64,000 nt of DNA from Parvibaculum sp035325945 (GTDB lineage: Bacteria; Pseudomonadota; Alphaproteobacteria; Parvibaculales; Parvibaculaceae). Positions 44,560 to 54,208 of the stretch are shown piece after piece (the first letter of the stretch is position 1; every line of letters starts with the position of its first letter). The DNA lies in the NCBI RefSeq assembly GCF_035325945.1, contig NZ_DAOKYX010000014.1, positions 1 through 64,000 on the forward strand, in the 5' to 3' direction. The translations under genes were made by a program, and so were the position numbers. The notes under the pieces were generated by a model that was given only the letters and a program-made list of their open reading frames with translations, did no database searches and was not told where the DNA came from.

Positions 44560-46008
44560 ATGGCCGCCGATCTCGATCTCGTCTATTTGTCCGCGGCGGC
44601 GCAATTGCGCCTCTTCAGGGCACGCGAACTCTCTCCCGTTGAAATGCTCGATGCGCAGATCGCGCGCGCCAACGAGGTCGAACCGAAGATCAATGCCACC
44701 GCCTGGCAATTCTTCGATGAGGCGCGCGTGGCGGCGAAGCATGCGGAAGATCGCTATATGCGCGGCGAAGCGCGGCCGCTCGAGGGGGTCGCGCTCGCGG
44801 TCAAGGACGACACGGATGTCGAAGGCAAGGTGACGGCATCGGGCTCCGTCCTTTTCAAGGATTACGTGGCGCCCGTCTCACACCCGATGGTGCAGCGCTA
44901 TGTCGACGCGGGCGCGATCGTCCATATGAAGACGACCGTGCCGGAGTTCTGCATGGCGGGCGTCACGAAGTCGGCGCTCTGGGGCGTCACGCGCAATCCG
45001 TGGAACCTCGACTATACGCCGGCCGGCTCCTCGGGCGGTTCGGGCGCCGCACTCGCGGCGGGCATGTGCACGCTGGCGACGGGCAGCGACTCTGCCGGTT
45101 CCATCCGGCTGCCTGCGAGCGTCAACGGCGTCTATGGCCTCAAGGCACCTTACGGCCGCTTTCCGACTGTTGTGCCATGGGCGCTGGCGCCGCAATCGGT
45201 CTATGGGCCCATGGCGCGCAGCGTTGGCGACCTTGCCATGATGTATGATCTCGGCAACGGGCCTGCGCCTTACGATCACACAGCGCTTCCGAAACGCAGC
45301 CTGCCCACGCGCCTTCCCGATCCCGCGGGGATGCGCATCGCCTATAGTCCCGATCTCGGCTACGCGCAGGTCGATCCGGAGGTCCGCCGCAACACCGAAG
45401 CCGCCCTCCGGCACTTCGAGGCTCTGGGCGCTGCGGTTGAAGAGGTCAGAATCGGCTGGACTGCGGAGATGGTTTACGACGCTTTTGTCGGAACGGCGCT
45501 CACGAGCTACTGGCGCAACTTCATCGACAATGTCGTCGATCTCGTGACGAAGCCGGACGATGTGTCCGATCATTTCAGGCACATGCACGCCATGGCCACC
45601 GCAATGCCGAAGGGCACAGTGGAGCGCGCGGCGGATCTCGTCGCCGAGATGAACCGGGAGATCAGCGCCATCTATGGCGCCGGTTTCGATGCGATCGTCT
45701 GTCCGACCGCCGCCGTTCCTTCCGTTCCGGCGGAGCATGAAGCTTTCGCCGACGAACTCGTCATCAATGGCGTGAAGGTGGACGGGTTCACGGGCTGGTG
45801 GCTCACACACCCCTTCAATCTGCTCTATCTGCATCCCATCGTCGTGGCACAGACGGGACGCGCATCGAACAACGTTCCGACCTCGATCCAGATCATCGCG
45901 AACCGCTATGACGATGTGACGGCATTCGCGCTCGCCGCCGCCTATGAGCGCGTGGCGCCGCCGCTTTTCAGCGGCGATGCCTTTCCCGATTTTCGCGGAA
46001 GAAGCTGA
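44560..46008 (+). CDS. Amidase-signature family hydrolase
   Basis: A 482-residue amidase with the Ser-cisSer-Lys triad: Lys in ALAVKDDTD, a Gly/Ser-rich signature GSSGGSGAALAAG and nucleophile Ser in GSDSAGSIRLPAS. The likely reaction is hydrolysis of an amide or related C-N bond. The ATG at 44560 has GGGGGAA upstream. It follows the aldehyde dehydrogenase by 85 bases, and its stop faces the MFS stop three bases away. The three genes may form one substrate pathway. Confidence 0.9.
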   Translation: MAADLDLVYLSAAAQLRLFRARELSPVEMLDAQIARANEVEPKINATAWQFFDEARVAAKHAEDRYMRGEARPLEGVALAVKDDTDVEGKVTASGSVLFKDYVAPVSHPMVQRYVDAGAIVHMKTTVPEFCMAGVTKSALWGVTRNPWNLDYTPAGSSGGSGAALAAGMCTLATGSDSAGSIRLPASVNGVYGLKAPYGRFPTVVPWALAPQSVYGPMARSVGDLAMMYDLGNGPAPYDHTALPKRSLPTRLPDPAGMRIAYSPDLGYAQVDPEVRRNTEAALRHFEALGAAVEEVRIGWTAEMVYDAFVGTALTSYWRNFIDNVVDLVTKPDDVSDHFRHMHAMATAMPKGTVERAADLVAEMNREISAIYGAGFDAIVCPTAAVPSVPAEHEAFADELVINGVKVDGFTGWWLTHPFNLLYLHPIVVAQTGRASNNVPTSIQIIANRYDDVTAFALAAAYERVAPPLFSGDAFPDFRGRS

Positions 46009-46011
46009 ACC

Positions 46012-47211
46012 TCATGGCTCGATCCGGTCGGCGACAATCGCTGGCCGGGCAACGATCATTGCCGAGACTGCGAGCATCAGAACGGCCGCCCCGAAGGCCA
46101 TGGCGAAGGAACCGCCATCTATCGCCGCGCCGAGAAGGGCGGGACCGAAACCCGCCCCGACCGAAGCGGCAAGCATGCCCCAGATCGCGAGCCGGCCCGA
46201 CCTGTCGAGACAGGCCTGCACGGCCTGAAAATAGGGAACGGCGATCGCCCAGGCGATATTCTGCAGCACGAGGCCAAAGATCAGAAGAGCGCTCGAAGCA
46301 CTCGACAGCGCAAGCACGAGCGTCGGCAGGACATAGAGGGCGAGCGAGACAAGCAGGGGGCGCCATCGCCCATAGCGGCTCCCGAAAACGAGAACGAGCA
46401 CGGTGCCGGGAATGCCGCAGAGCGAGGAGAGCGCAAGCACGCGCGCTGCCGATGCGGACGAAAGGCCGCTCAGCTCTGCATAGCGCAGCATGTAGCTCCA
46501 CAGCCCGACAACCGCGAGTTCGAAGAGCGCGAAGGCCAGCACGGCAAGAACCATGAGCCCGAGCGATCTTCGATCACTCGCGGCATCGGTTTCCTCCGCC
46601 GGAGCGACGAGCGGCGCAAAACCGCCATTCAGATTGAAAAGTGGTGAAAGAAGAATGGCGGCAAGGCCGAGCGTCAGCAGCGCCACATAGATGCTCGCAT
46701 CGCCGAACCATGGCTCGATCACGGGAATGAGCGCAAAAAGCAGCGCCGTCAGCACGAATTGAAGCATGACCGAGATGCCGAATCCGCGCTCGGCATGTTC
46801 ATGACGGCCGAACCAGTTGGTCATGGCGCCAGCGAGAAGGCCGAGTCCGAAGCCTGCAATGAGGCGCAGCACGCCAAGCTCGACGGCGGATGCGGCAAAG
46901 ATCGAGGCGATGTCGCCCGCCGCGGCAATGGCGATACCAGCCCGCGCGATACGGACGAGCGGCCAGCGGGAAACGAGGACGATCGAAAGGGCGAGGCCGA
47001 CGGTCGCCGCGAGAATATTGGCCGTCGCGATGAAGCCTGCCACCTGCTCCGTGAGCTTCAGATGCACGAGCCATGTGTTGACCAGTGCTGGCAACATGGA
47101 AGCGAAGAGCATGCCATAGCTGCCTGCGAGCGCGATGAGGAACAGCACCGCCGGGCGGCGATGATCGATGGACGCCCACCAGGCTTGCCCCGAAGGCTCA
47201 CTCGCTTCCAT
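46012..47211 (-). CDS. MFS transporter
   Basis: A 399-residue protein with about 12 hydrophobic segments and a central charged loop (about 195-220), the layout of major facilitator carriers. GFGLGLLAGAMTNWFGRHEHAERG is the loop 4-5 region, given here as GFGLGLLAG and NWFGRHEHAERG. Direction and substrate unknown; the neighbouring amidase and aldehyde dehydrogenase suggest uptake of an amide or amine. It lies downstream of the DUF1329 terminator on the same strand. Confidence 0.85.
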   Translation of the reverse strand: MEASEPSGQAWWASIDHRRPAVLFLIALAGSYGMLFASMLPALVNTWLVHLKLTEQVAGFIATANILAATVGLALSIVLVSRWPLVRIARAGIAIAAAGDIASIFAASAVELGVLRLIAGFGLGLLAGAMTNWFGRHEHAERGFGISVMLQFVLTALLFALIPVIEPWFGDASIYVALLTLGLAAILLSPLFNLNGGFAPLVAPAEETDAASDRRSLGLMVLAVLAFALFELAVVGLWSYMLRYAELSGLSSASAARVLALSSLCGIPGTVLVLVFGSRYGRWRPLLVSLALYVLPTLVLALSSASSALLIFGLVLQNIAWAIAVPYFQAVQACLDRSGRLAIWGMLAASVGAGFGPALLGAAIDGGSFAMAFGAAVLMLAVSAMIVARPAIVADRIEP

Positions 47212-47261
47212 TGCTCAACGCCTCTTCCGCCGTGGTCACGGCGAGCTTACACGGGATGACG

Positions 47262-47293
47262 AAAAAATGGGCGGGATCCTGAAGTCCCGCCCA
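47262..47293 (-). terminator. Intrinsic terminator after the DUF1329 gene
   Basis: On the minus strand a 9-bp perfect stem (47268-47276 with 47285-47293, 8-base loop) is followed by six T residues (47262-47267). It ends transcripts from the DUF1302-DUF1329 pair. Confidence 0.85.
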
Positions 47294-47336
47294 AGTAGGA
47301 GGATCAACATGCACATGCACGCGACGGGAGATAAGC

Positions 47337-48689
47337 TCAGCGCGTACCCCGCTTGCGCAGATAGCCGATGGTGAACATATCATCGGTCGCGCCACCCGTT
47401 GCCTCGGCGTGGAAATCGGGGCGGCGGTCGTCATTGTAGGCGAGGTCGAGAATGTAGCGGCCGACCTGGAAATCGTAGAAGGTCTGGCCGAAGCTGAAGC
47501 AGGTGGGGACGTCATAAGCGTTTACGGTCGTCTCCTCCTGATAGCGCCAGAGCGCGCCCTGGCTGTCATAGATATCGGTCGCGACGACACGCCAGCTATC
47601 CTCATCGATATAGAAGACGCGGCGGGGCAAGAGGTGCCTGATGCCGGGCTTGAGATTCGCCTCCACCACCCAGACCCTGTGAAGCTCGTAGCGGACGAGG
47701 TCGCGATTGGGAAAGTTCTTCTTCGTCAGATCGCGAACGCGATGAGCGGAGCTTGCAAAGGCATAGTTGTTGTAGGAAATGAAAACTTCCTTCTTGCCGA
47801 GAAGCTTCCAGTCGTAGCGATCGAGCCTGCCGTTGAACATGTAGAGCTGATCGTTCGTCGCAAGCCCCTCATAGCCCGAGGAAGGATTGTCATAGGCGAG
47901 CGTCGGAGCGCGGCGGACGCGGCGAAGACCGGGCGTGTAGATCCAGGCGTTGCGCTCGCCGTTCAGCGTCTCGTGAACGAGATATTCCTCGCCCGCAAGC
48001 CGCGCCGGCTCCGTATAGATCGTGAAATATTTGAGCTGAACGTTGTTGAGCGCCTCAAACGTCGTGTTCGCCGGGTTGTAGTAGCTCGAGAGGCGAACTT
48101 CCTCCCATTTCTGGGGCACGAACTTGCCGCCCTCATCGACCACGGCCGATGTGCCGGCCACATTGCGCCCGACACCCTCGAAGGCAAGGCGGTGGTTCCA
48201 CATCGCTTCGGCACCAGATTGCGGCAGCGGGAAGGGAAGCCCACCCGGCACAGCGTTCACGAGATCGGAATTCGCGGGATCGAGCTTCGCGACGCCGACA
48301 TTCTGCTTCGTCTTCTCGTAATTGCTGGCCGGAAGGGAGCAACTGCGATGCGTCGGATAGACGTCCATCCTGTATTCGGGGTAGCGCGCGAAGAGCATGC
48401 GCTGCCCGGCGGTCAGCTGGTCCTTGTATTGATCGACATTGCTCTTCTCGATCGAGAAGAGCTTCGCGTCCCCGGCATAGGGATCGACATAATCCCCGCC
48501 CGGCTTGTAGCCCGCCGGCGGCGTCGTGATGCCGCCATCCCAGGCCGGAATGGTGCCCGCGGCATTGCCGGCGCGCTCCGCACCCACCGGCGTGAGCTTG
48601 CCGCCGAGATCCGACGCATCGCTTGCCAAAGCGCTACCGGCAACCGCACAGGCGAGCAGAGTCGCGGCGGCAAAATACCCTTTCGACAT
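47337..48689 (-). CDS. DUF1329 family exported protein
   Basis: A 450-residue periplasmic or outer-membrane-associated protein with a Sec signal (about 1-22, cleavage after ALA). It has DUF1329 features such as GKLTPVGAERAGN, IPAWDGGITTPPAGY and EALNNVQLKYF. DUF1329 members are lipoprotein-localisation-fold-like and regularly occur with DUF1302 outer-membrane proteins, as here (37 bases downstream of it). A role in moving hydrophobic compounds across the envelope is inferred from such pairings. Confidence 0.88.
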   Translation of the reverse strand: MSKGYFAAATLLACAVAGSALASDASDLGGKLTPVGAERAGNAAGTIPAWDGGITTPPAGYKPGGDYVDPYAGDAKLFSIEKSNVDQYKDQLTAGQRMLFARYPEYRMDVYPTHRSCSLPASNYEKTKQNVGVAKLDPANSDLVNAVPGGLPFPLPQSGAEAMWNHRLAFEGVGRNVAGTSAVVDEGGKFVPQKWEEVRLSSYYNPANTTFEALNNVQLKYFTIYTEPARLAGEEYLVHETLNGERNAWIYTPGLRRVRRAPTLAYDNPSSGYEGLATNDQLYMFNGRLDRYDWKLLGKKEVFISYNNYAFASSAHRVRDLTKKNFPNRDLVRYELHRVWVVEANLKPGIRHLLPRRVFYIDEDSWRVVATDIYDSQGALWRYQEETTVNAYDVPTCFSFGQTFYDFQVGRYILDLAYNDDRRPDFHAEATGGATDDMFTIGYLRKRGTR

Positions 48690-48726
48690 TTTCTTGACCC
48701 TTTCAGATTTCTGGATCGTGCCGCGT

Positions 48727-50442
48727 TCAGAACGAATAGGCGACGCTGACGGAGGCGAAGTCGCGATCGCTCGCGAAGTTCATCATCCCGCCGCCGAAAT
48801 TGTTGGTGTAGGCAACGCCGATGCTCCAGACGGACTGGTAGTCCGCCGTCAGGCGCAGCGTGATGGACTTGCGCCCATCGATATGCGTATCGGTGAGCGC
48901 ATAGTCGAGCGCCGTGCCGCGCACATCATGCTTGAAGCTCACGCCGGGATAGAGAACCCATGGCGTGCCCCAGACGCCCTGATAGCTGCCCGTCACATCG
49001 AGCACGTAACCGGCCGCATTGACGTCGCCGAATGTGTAGGCGGGCTTCCGGTCGAAATGCGTCCATGCGGCTTCGGCCATCACGGTCAGATCGTCCATGC
49101 CGAGCCCACGGATGAGCGGTCCGAAAACAGGATCCGTCGGCGGCGAGATGTAAATCGCGTTGAGGATCGTCTGTGTACGGTTCGCACGGGCGAAACCCTC
49201 CTCCCTCGCCCCGCCAAGGAAGGTGACGGGGTCCGCTTCCATCGCCTTGATCGCGGCGGGCGTGAAGGGGTCGGCGAGCGGTACGGCATAGCCCGGCTGA
49301 TGCGCGACCTCGGCACCGAAGGAAACGCCCTGCCACACATAGCTCGCCGTCACGCCATAGAGGTTCTGATCTTCGGCGTAATTGAGGAAATAGGACATGG
49401 GGTAGCAGTCGACAGGCGTGCCGAAGCACTGCGCGTTGACGCCGACTGCCGGCACCTTCTGGTGATAGCGCATGTAGTAGAGGCCGAATTCCGTCTGTAG
49501 CGCATCGGCGAAATAGCGGCCCGAAACGCCCCACTGGCCGGAATGGCGCGGCTCGCCGCCGCCGACATCGGGGATGGCCGTGCCAAGAAGGAACTGAGCA
49601 TCGGCCGGAACGCCGGACGCACCCGGATCGCCGATACCGCCGAGAGCGGGTCCGTAGAAAATACCCTGATGGCCGGGGCCGATGATGTCTTCCTGAGAGA
49701 AGAAAGTGCCGACCGGATCAAGCTCGGTCGGATTCCACCGCACCTGATAATAGGCAGAGATGTCGAGGCCATCGAAGGGCGAGAACTGCACGAGGCCCAT
49801 GGGCGCCGGTAGGAACGCCTCCTTGATCTCGGCGCCGGCACCGCGCAGCTTCGAGGTATCATAGGAATTGGTTTCGGCAATACCGCCGCCGAAGAAGAGG
49901 CTTTCGCCCCAGTTCAGCACCTGATTGCCCAGGCGCACATTCATCGACATGTCACCGACGGGAACCTCGCCATAGACATAGGCGTCGAGGAGCCGGATGC
50001 GGCGGCCTTCGCGATGAACCGCCGTGTCACTGAGGTCGGTTCGCCGGGTCGAATCCCTGTCGGCGAGAATCGCATCGACGAAATAGCTGCTGCGAAGGAA
50101 GACACCATAGTCGCCGGACTTCACCTCGATTTCGGTGAGGCCCCCGAGCGGCGCGCTGACAATGTCCCAGCGGTCGAAATTGAGATCGCCGTCATCATAA
50201 TTGTCAGTCAGGCCATCCGAGGCGCAGCCCTGCGGATTGGTGGAGCTTATGAAGGCGCAATTGCGCGGCGAGGTTCGCACCATGGCGCTCGCGGACAGCG
50301 TCGTGTCGATGGCGATGTCGAACGCGCCGGATTTGAACTTCATGGCCATGGCCGCTTCCGGCATGGCTGTTGCGAAGATGAGACCTGCTCCGGCGAATAG
50401 CCCCAGAAGCCCCACCTTCCGATTCCCGTACTCCCCCAGCAT
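48727..50442 (-). CDS. DUF1302 family outer-membrane protein
   Basis: A 571-residue exported protein. The signal peptide ends near residue 33 (EAAMA). The rest is alternating aromatic/hydrophilic strands ending in a terminal Phe (SVSVAYSF), typical of a beta-barrel. Family features include NLNFDRWDIVSAPLGG-like residues near 90 and GNQVLNWGESLFFGGG. The ATG at 50442 has a GAGGGGGG site. It precedes DUF1329 in one transcript. No RND/MMPL pump, often found with this pair, lies beside it. Confidence 0.88.
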   Translation of the reverse strand: MLGEYGNRKVGLLGLFAGAGLIFATAMPEAAMAMKFKSGAFDIAIDTTLSASAMVRTSPRNCAFISSTNPQGCASDGLTDNYDDGDLNFDRWDIVSAPLGGLTEIEVKSGDYGVFLRSSYFVDAILADRDSTRRTDLSDTAVHREGRRIRLLDAYVYGEVPVGDMSMNVRLGNQVLNWGESLFFGGGIAETNSYDTSKLRGAGAEIKEAFLPAPMGLVQFSPFDGLDISAYYQVRWNPTELDPVGTFFSQEDIIGPGHQGIFYGPALGGIGDPGASGVPADAQFLLGTAIPDVGGGEPRHSGQWGVSGRYFADALQTEFGLYYMRYHQKVPAVGVNAQCFGTPVDCYPMSYFLNYAEDQNLYGVTASYVWQGVSFGAEVAHQPGYAVPLADPFTPAAIKAMEADPVTFLGGAREEGFARANRTQTILNAIYISPPTDPVFGPLIRGLGMDDLTVMAEAAWTHFDRKPAYTFGDVNAAGYVLDVTGSYQGVWGTPWVLYPGVSFKHDVRGTALDYALTDTHIDGRKSITLRLTADYQSVWSIGVAYTNNFGGGMMNFASDRDFASVSVAYSF

Positions 50443-50566
50443 TAAGCCCCCCTCGTTCATGCGGGCCCGCCTCCCGAGCGGCCCTTTACAAAATCCCGGC
50501 ATGGAAGCCGAGGTTGCCAGACTAAAGCCATCAGGCCAGAACGAAATGGCCTAGATGGGATAGTGA

Positions 50567-51958
50567 TCACGCGACGCGCACACCTTCACGGACGAGTTCA
50601 TCCGCCGTATCGATGATGGCGGCACGCAAAACCTCCGCGATAAAGTCGATCTCGCCTTCGTTGAGCGTCAGCGGCGGCGACAGCACGTTGAGATGCGCCA
50701 GCGGCCGTACCAGAAGCCCCCTTTTCTGGCAGTGGCGCCAGATGCGCTTTCCGATGCGCGTCTCGTCGGTGAAAAGCTCCTTGCGCGCCTTGTCCGCCAC
50801 ATATTCGACGCACATCATCAGCCTGCGGCCACGTACATCACCGACAAGCGGCAGATCGCGGAGCCCGGCGAGCGCGCCTTCAAAGCGCGGGCCGATCGCA
50901 CGCACATGATCGCAGAGCTTCTCGCGCTCGATGATCTCGAGGCTCTTGAGCGCCGCCGTGCAGGCGACCGCGTGACCAGAATAGGTGAAGCCCGTATTGA
51001 AGTAGGAGTGTGCTCCGCGCAGCACTTCGTAGATCTCGTCCGAAATGATGGCCGCGCCGAGCGGAATATAGCCCGAGGTCAGCCCCTTCGCGGAGGTGAT
51101 GATGTCCGGCACGATGCCGAATTCCGCTTCCGAAGCGAAGATGTGGCCGAGGCGGCCGAAGGCGGTCACGACTTCATCGGAGATGTAGAGGATGCCGTAT
51201 TTCCGGCATGTCTCGCGCATCCTCTTCAGATAACCCTCGGGCGGAACAATGACGCCGCCCGAGCCCTGGATCGGCTCTGCGATGAAGGCGGCGATGTTCT
51301 CGGCGCCGAGTTCGGAAATCTTCGCTTCGAATTCCTCGATGAGGCTGTCCGCGAACTCGGCCTCCGACATGCCATCGGGGCGGCGATAGAGCCCCGGCGC
51401 GCGAAGATGATGGATGAAGCCGGCCTCCCTGAGCCAGCCATCGCAATAGCTCCGGTCGCTCAGCGATGCCGTCAGATAGGTGCTGCCATGATAGGCGCGG
51501 TCGCGGGAGATGATGTGCCGACGCGACTTCTGCCCGAGCTGCTCGAAATAGTGATGCGCGATCCGAATGGCCGAATCAGCCGCAGTCGACCCACCCGTCG
51601 TGAAGAGAACGCGGTTGAGCGAGCCCGGCGTATGGCGAGCGAGCGCGGCGGCGAGGGTCGCCATGGCGGGTGTCGTCAGATCATCGAAGGGCGAGTAGTA
51701 ATCGAGCGTGCGGATCTGATCGGCGATCGCTTCGGCCATCTCCTCGCGACCGTGCCCGATATTGACGCACCACATGCCGCCAAGGCCGTCGAGGAATTTC
51801 CGGCCATCCTCACCGAAAACATAATTGCCCTTGGCCCCGACGATCACCGTCCGCTCGGACTTTTCCATCAGCCCGAGATTGGTGAAGGGATGAAGATTGT
51901 ACCGCCTGTCCATATCCGCGGTTGCCATCGGCTGGGCCTTGATGCCGGCGAGGGTCAT
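50567..51958 (-). CDS. Class III aminotransferase (PLP-dependent)
   Basis: A 463-residue omega-type aminotransferase. The PLP-phosphate pocket is TTGGSTAADSAIR, the Asp binding the ring nitrogen is in YISDEVVTAFGR, and the Schiff-base Lys is in SAKGLTSGYIPLGA. Substrates of the subgroup include diamines, beta-alanine and pyruvate or glyoxylate as acceptor. The ATG at 51958 has a GGGAG site. It is divergent from the LuxR regulator, which may control it. Confidence 0.92.
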   Translation of the reverse strand: MTLAGIKAQPMATADMDRRYNLHPFTNLGLMEKSERTVIVGAKGNYVFGEDGRKFLDGLGGMWCVNIGHGREEMAEAIADQIRTLDYYSPFDDLTTPAMATLAAALARHTPGSLNRVLFTTGGSTAADSAIRIAHHYFEQLGQKSRRHIISRDRAYHGSTYLTASLSDRSYCDGWLREAGFIHHLRAPGLYRRPDGMSEAEFADSLIEEFEAKISELGAENIAAFIAEPIQGSGGVIVPPEGYLKRMRETCRKYGILYISDEVVTAFGRLGHIFASEAEFGIVPDIITSAKGLTSGYIPLGAAIISDEIYEVLRGAHSYFNTGFTYSGHAVACTAALKSLEIIEREKLCDHVRAIGPRFEGALAGLRDLPLVGDVRGRRLMMCVEYVADKARKELFTDETRIGKRIWRHCQKRGLLVRPLAHLNVLSPPLTLNEGEIDFIAEVLRAAIIDTADELVREGVRVA

Positions 51959-52169
51959 GTCGTGCTCCCGGTACCCACGAGGGGCACCCGCTGAAAACGT
52001 CGTTCGTGTTCCGGCCTGAACGGCCGAAGACATTTCTATCGCAGGGCATCAGCTCCGATCTGTGTCCTTGGTAGGCTATTAGGGTGGCGAGGCAGCGAGA
52101 CATGCGCCAGGAAGGCTGGACAATCGGCCTCTCCCGCTGAACTATTTCCGGGACGAATGGAAGGTATGC

Positions 52170-53009
52170 ATGAATTCCGGAATCGACCTCAAAGGCACAC
52201 TCCCGCTCACGCTCACGGCATCATGGAGCCGGCATCTCGGCGATGCGCTCACCGAGACGGATGCCGTCGAAAGCATCCGCAAGCTCGGCAGAGGTCTCAG
52301 CGCGCTCGTTCCCGATACGACGCTCTATGCGGGCTTCTATCTCAGGGATGCGCCGCCTCTCGTCATCGACCTTGACGGGGAATATGAGTGGAACCGCGAC
52401 TACAAGGAGGGTCAGTACCTGCTCGACCCGAGCTATGAGCAGTTTCTGAAACGCAGGCAGAGCGTCTGCCTGTCACCGAAGGAAATGTTTCCGCCAGATT
52501 TCCGCGATAGCGCCTATTACATTTCCTATTATCGCCCCTATGGCATGATCGACGAGATCTGCTATCTGCTCTACCTGACCGACGATTTCGCGGCCTATTT
52601 CTCGCTCATGCGTTTCGTCGGCGCGCCGCATTTCAACGCGAGCGAATTCCGGCGGCTCGTCGCCGTGACCGACAGCGTCGAGATCGCGGCACGGCGCATA
52701 TGGAACCTCTATCAGGAACAGAACCATGGCGGCGCCAGCCCCTCTCACCGGCTGCACCAGATGCTCTCGGCCGCCTATGAAAGTTTCGGTGCCGATGCGC
52801 TGAGCGAGCGCGAAAAGGAAGTCACCCATCTCCTTCTCAAGGGACTGCCGCCGAAATCGGTCGGGCGCATGCTGAAGATCGCGCCAGGCACAGTGCGCAA
52901 TCACATCAAGCGCATCTACATCAAACTCGATGTGCGCTCGCAGGCCGAATTGCTCGCCTTGTTCTTCGAAACGCTGCAGGAAGCGGCGATGGTCGAAACC
53001 TCGGCCTGA
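52170..53009 (+). CDS. LuxR-family transcriptional regulator
   Basis: A 279-residue regulator. The C-terminal LuxR-type HTH (about 208-262) includes LSEREKEVTHLLLKGLPPKSV and GTVRNHIKRIYIKLDV. The N-terminal 200 residues are an aromatic-rich domain that does not match an autoinducer pocket clearly; I do not recognise it. GGAAGG precedes the ATG. Divergent aminotransferase and downstream Rieske oxygenase genes are the likely targets. Confidence 0.85.
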   Translation: MNSGIDLKGTLPLTLTASWSRHLGDALTETDAVESIRKLGRGLSALVPDTTLYAGFYLRDAPPLVIDLDGEYEWNRDYKEGQYLLDPSYEQFLKRRQSVCLSPKEMFPPDFRDSAYYISYYRPYGMIDEICYLLYLTDDFAAYFSLMRFVGAPHFNASEFRRLVAVTDSVEIAARRIWNLYQEQNHGGASPSHRLHQMLSAAYESFGADALSEREKEVTHLLLKGLPPKSVGRMLKIAPGTVRNHIKRIYIKLDVRSQAELLALFFETLQEAAMVETSA

Positions 53010-53107
53010 CTATCCCAACGAGGATATACCGCGCGCGCCACCCCGCCGATACCGTCAGCCGGCAACAGAATGGCGGCTCCACATCCGCTGGCCGGAGGGG
53101 AAAACAC

Positions 53108-54151
53108 ATGACGGCAGGCACCACATCGCCTGATCCCGAAACGCTGCCCGCGCAACTCTACTGGAGCGCGGAAGCCTGGGAGATAGAACGGCGCGAAATC
53201 TGGGCGAAGAGCTGGGTACTCATCGGGCGCGTCTCGCAGCTTGAAGCGCCCGGAGACTATATTTCCGCGACCATTGCGGGATACCCGGTCTTTGCGATAC
53301 GCGGCAAGGACGGGGCCTTGCGCTGCTTCCACAATGTTTGCCGCCACCGCGCCTCACCGCTGGTAGGCGGAGACTGCACCGGCCACACGGACCGTCTCTC
53401 ATGCCCCTATCATCGCTGGCTCTATGATTTCGAGGGCAATCTTCGCGGCGCGCCGGACATGGAGATCGACAAGAGCGCCTATGGCCTCGTGCCCGCGCGC
53501 TGCGAAACGTGGCGCGGATTCGTCTTTGTGGCGCTCGATGCGGATGTCGAGCCGCTCGATGCATGGCTCAGCGACATCTCGACCGTCGCGCTCCGCCACC
53601 CGATCGAGACCATGAAGCTCGCCCGTCAGTTTTCCGTCGAAGCCGATATCAACTGGAAGACCTATTGCGATAATTACGCCGAGGCATGGCACATCCCGAC
53701 CATACATCCGGGTCTCAATGGCGCGATCGACATGCGCGGCTATCGCATCGACGCGATCGGCCTGCGCGTGCAGCGGCATTATGCGCCCGCGCGCGACGGC
53801 GGGCAGACGGACGGGCTATGGGTATGGCGTCTGCCGGGGCTCTTCTTCAACATGTACAATTGGGGCATGAATATCGGGCAGGTCGAGCCGCTGGGCCCGA
53901 CCAGAATGCGGCTGACCTATCGCTATCTCTTCAACGAACTCGACCCGGCGAAGGAGAAGGAACGGGATGAGCTGATCGAGTGGGCCTACACCGTGGCGAA
54001 GGAAGACCTCGCCATTTGTCAGGCCGTGCAGGCGAACCTTCAGGCCGGCATCTATGACAGGGGACGTCTCTCATCGGTACATGAGAATGGCGTCATCCAG
54101 TTTCAGGAGCTTGTGAGCGCCGCTCATGCGCGGCATGCGCGGCAGGTTTAG
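53108..54151 (+). CDS. Rieske non-haem iron oxygenase, catalytic subunit
   Basis: A 347-residue aromatic-ring-hydroxylating-dioxygenase-type alpha subunit. The Rieske site CRHRASPLVGG...CPYHRW (near 78-102) binds a 2Fe-2S cluster. The mononuclear iron site includes DNYAEAWHIPTIHPG (two His), with a later Asp. It is shorter than classic dioxygenase alpha chains, closer to single-component demethylase/hydroxylase types. No reductase or beta subunit is adjacent. GGAGGGG lies upstream of the ATG. Confidence 0.92.
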   Translation: MTAGTTSPDPETLPAQLYWSAEAWEIERREIWAKSWVLIGRVSQLEAPGDYISATIAGYPVFAIRGKDGALRCFHNVCRHRASPLVGGDCTGHTDRLSCPYHRWLYDFEGNLRGAPDMEIDKSAYGLVPARCETWRGFVFVALDADVEPLDAWLSDISTVALRHPIETMKLARQFSVEADINWKTYCDNYAEAWHIPTIHPGLNGAIDMRGYRIDAIGLRVQRHYAPARDGGQTDGLWVWRLPGLFFNMYNWGMNIGQVEPLGPTRMRLTYRYLFNELDPAKEKERDELIEWAYTVAKEDLAICQAVQANLQAGIYDRGRLSSVHENGVIQFQELVSAAHARHARQV

Positions 54152-54208
54152 CGGCGCAAGGCAATGTGAGGGGGCAATGGGGCGGGCGTCGAACCCGCCC
54201 CATCTCAT

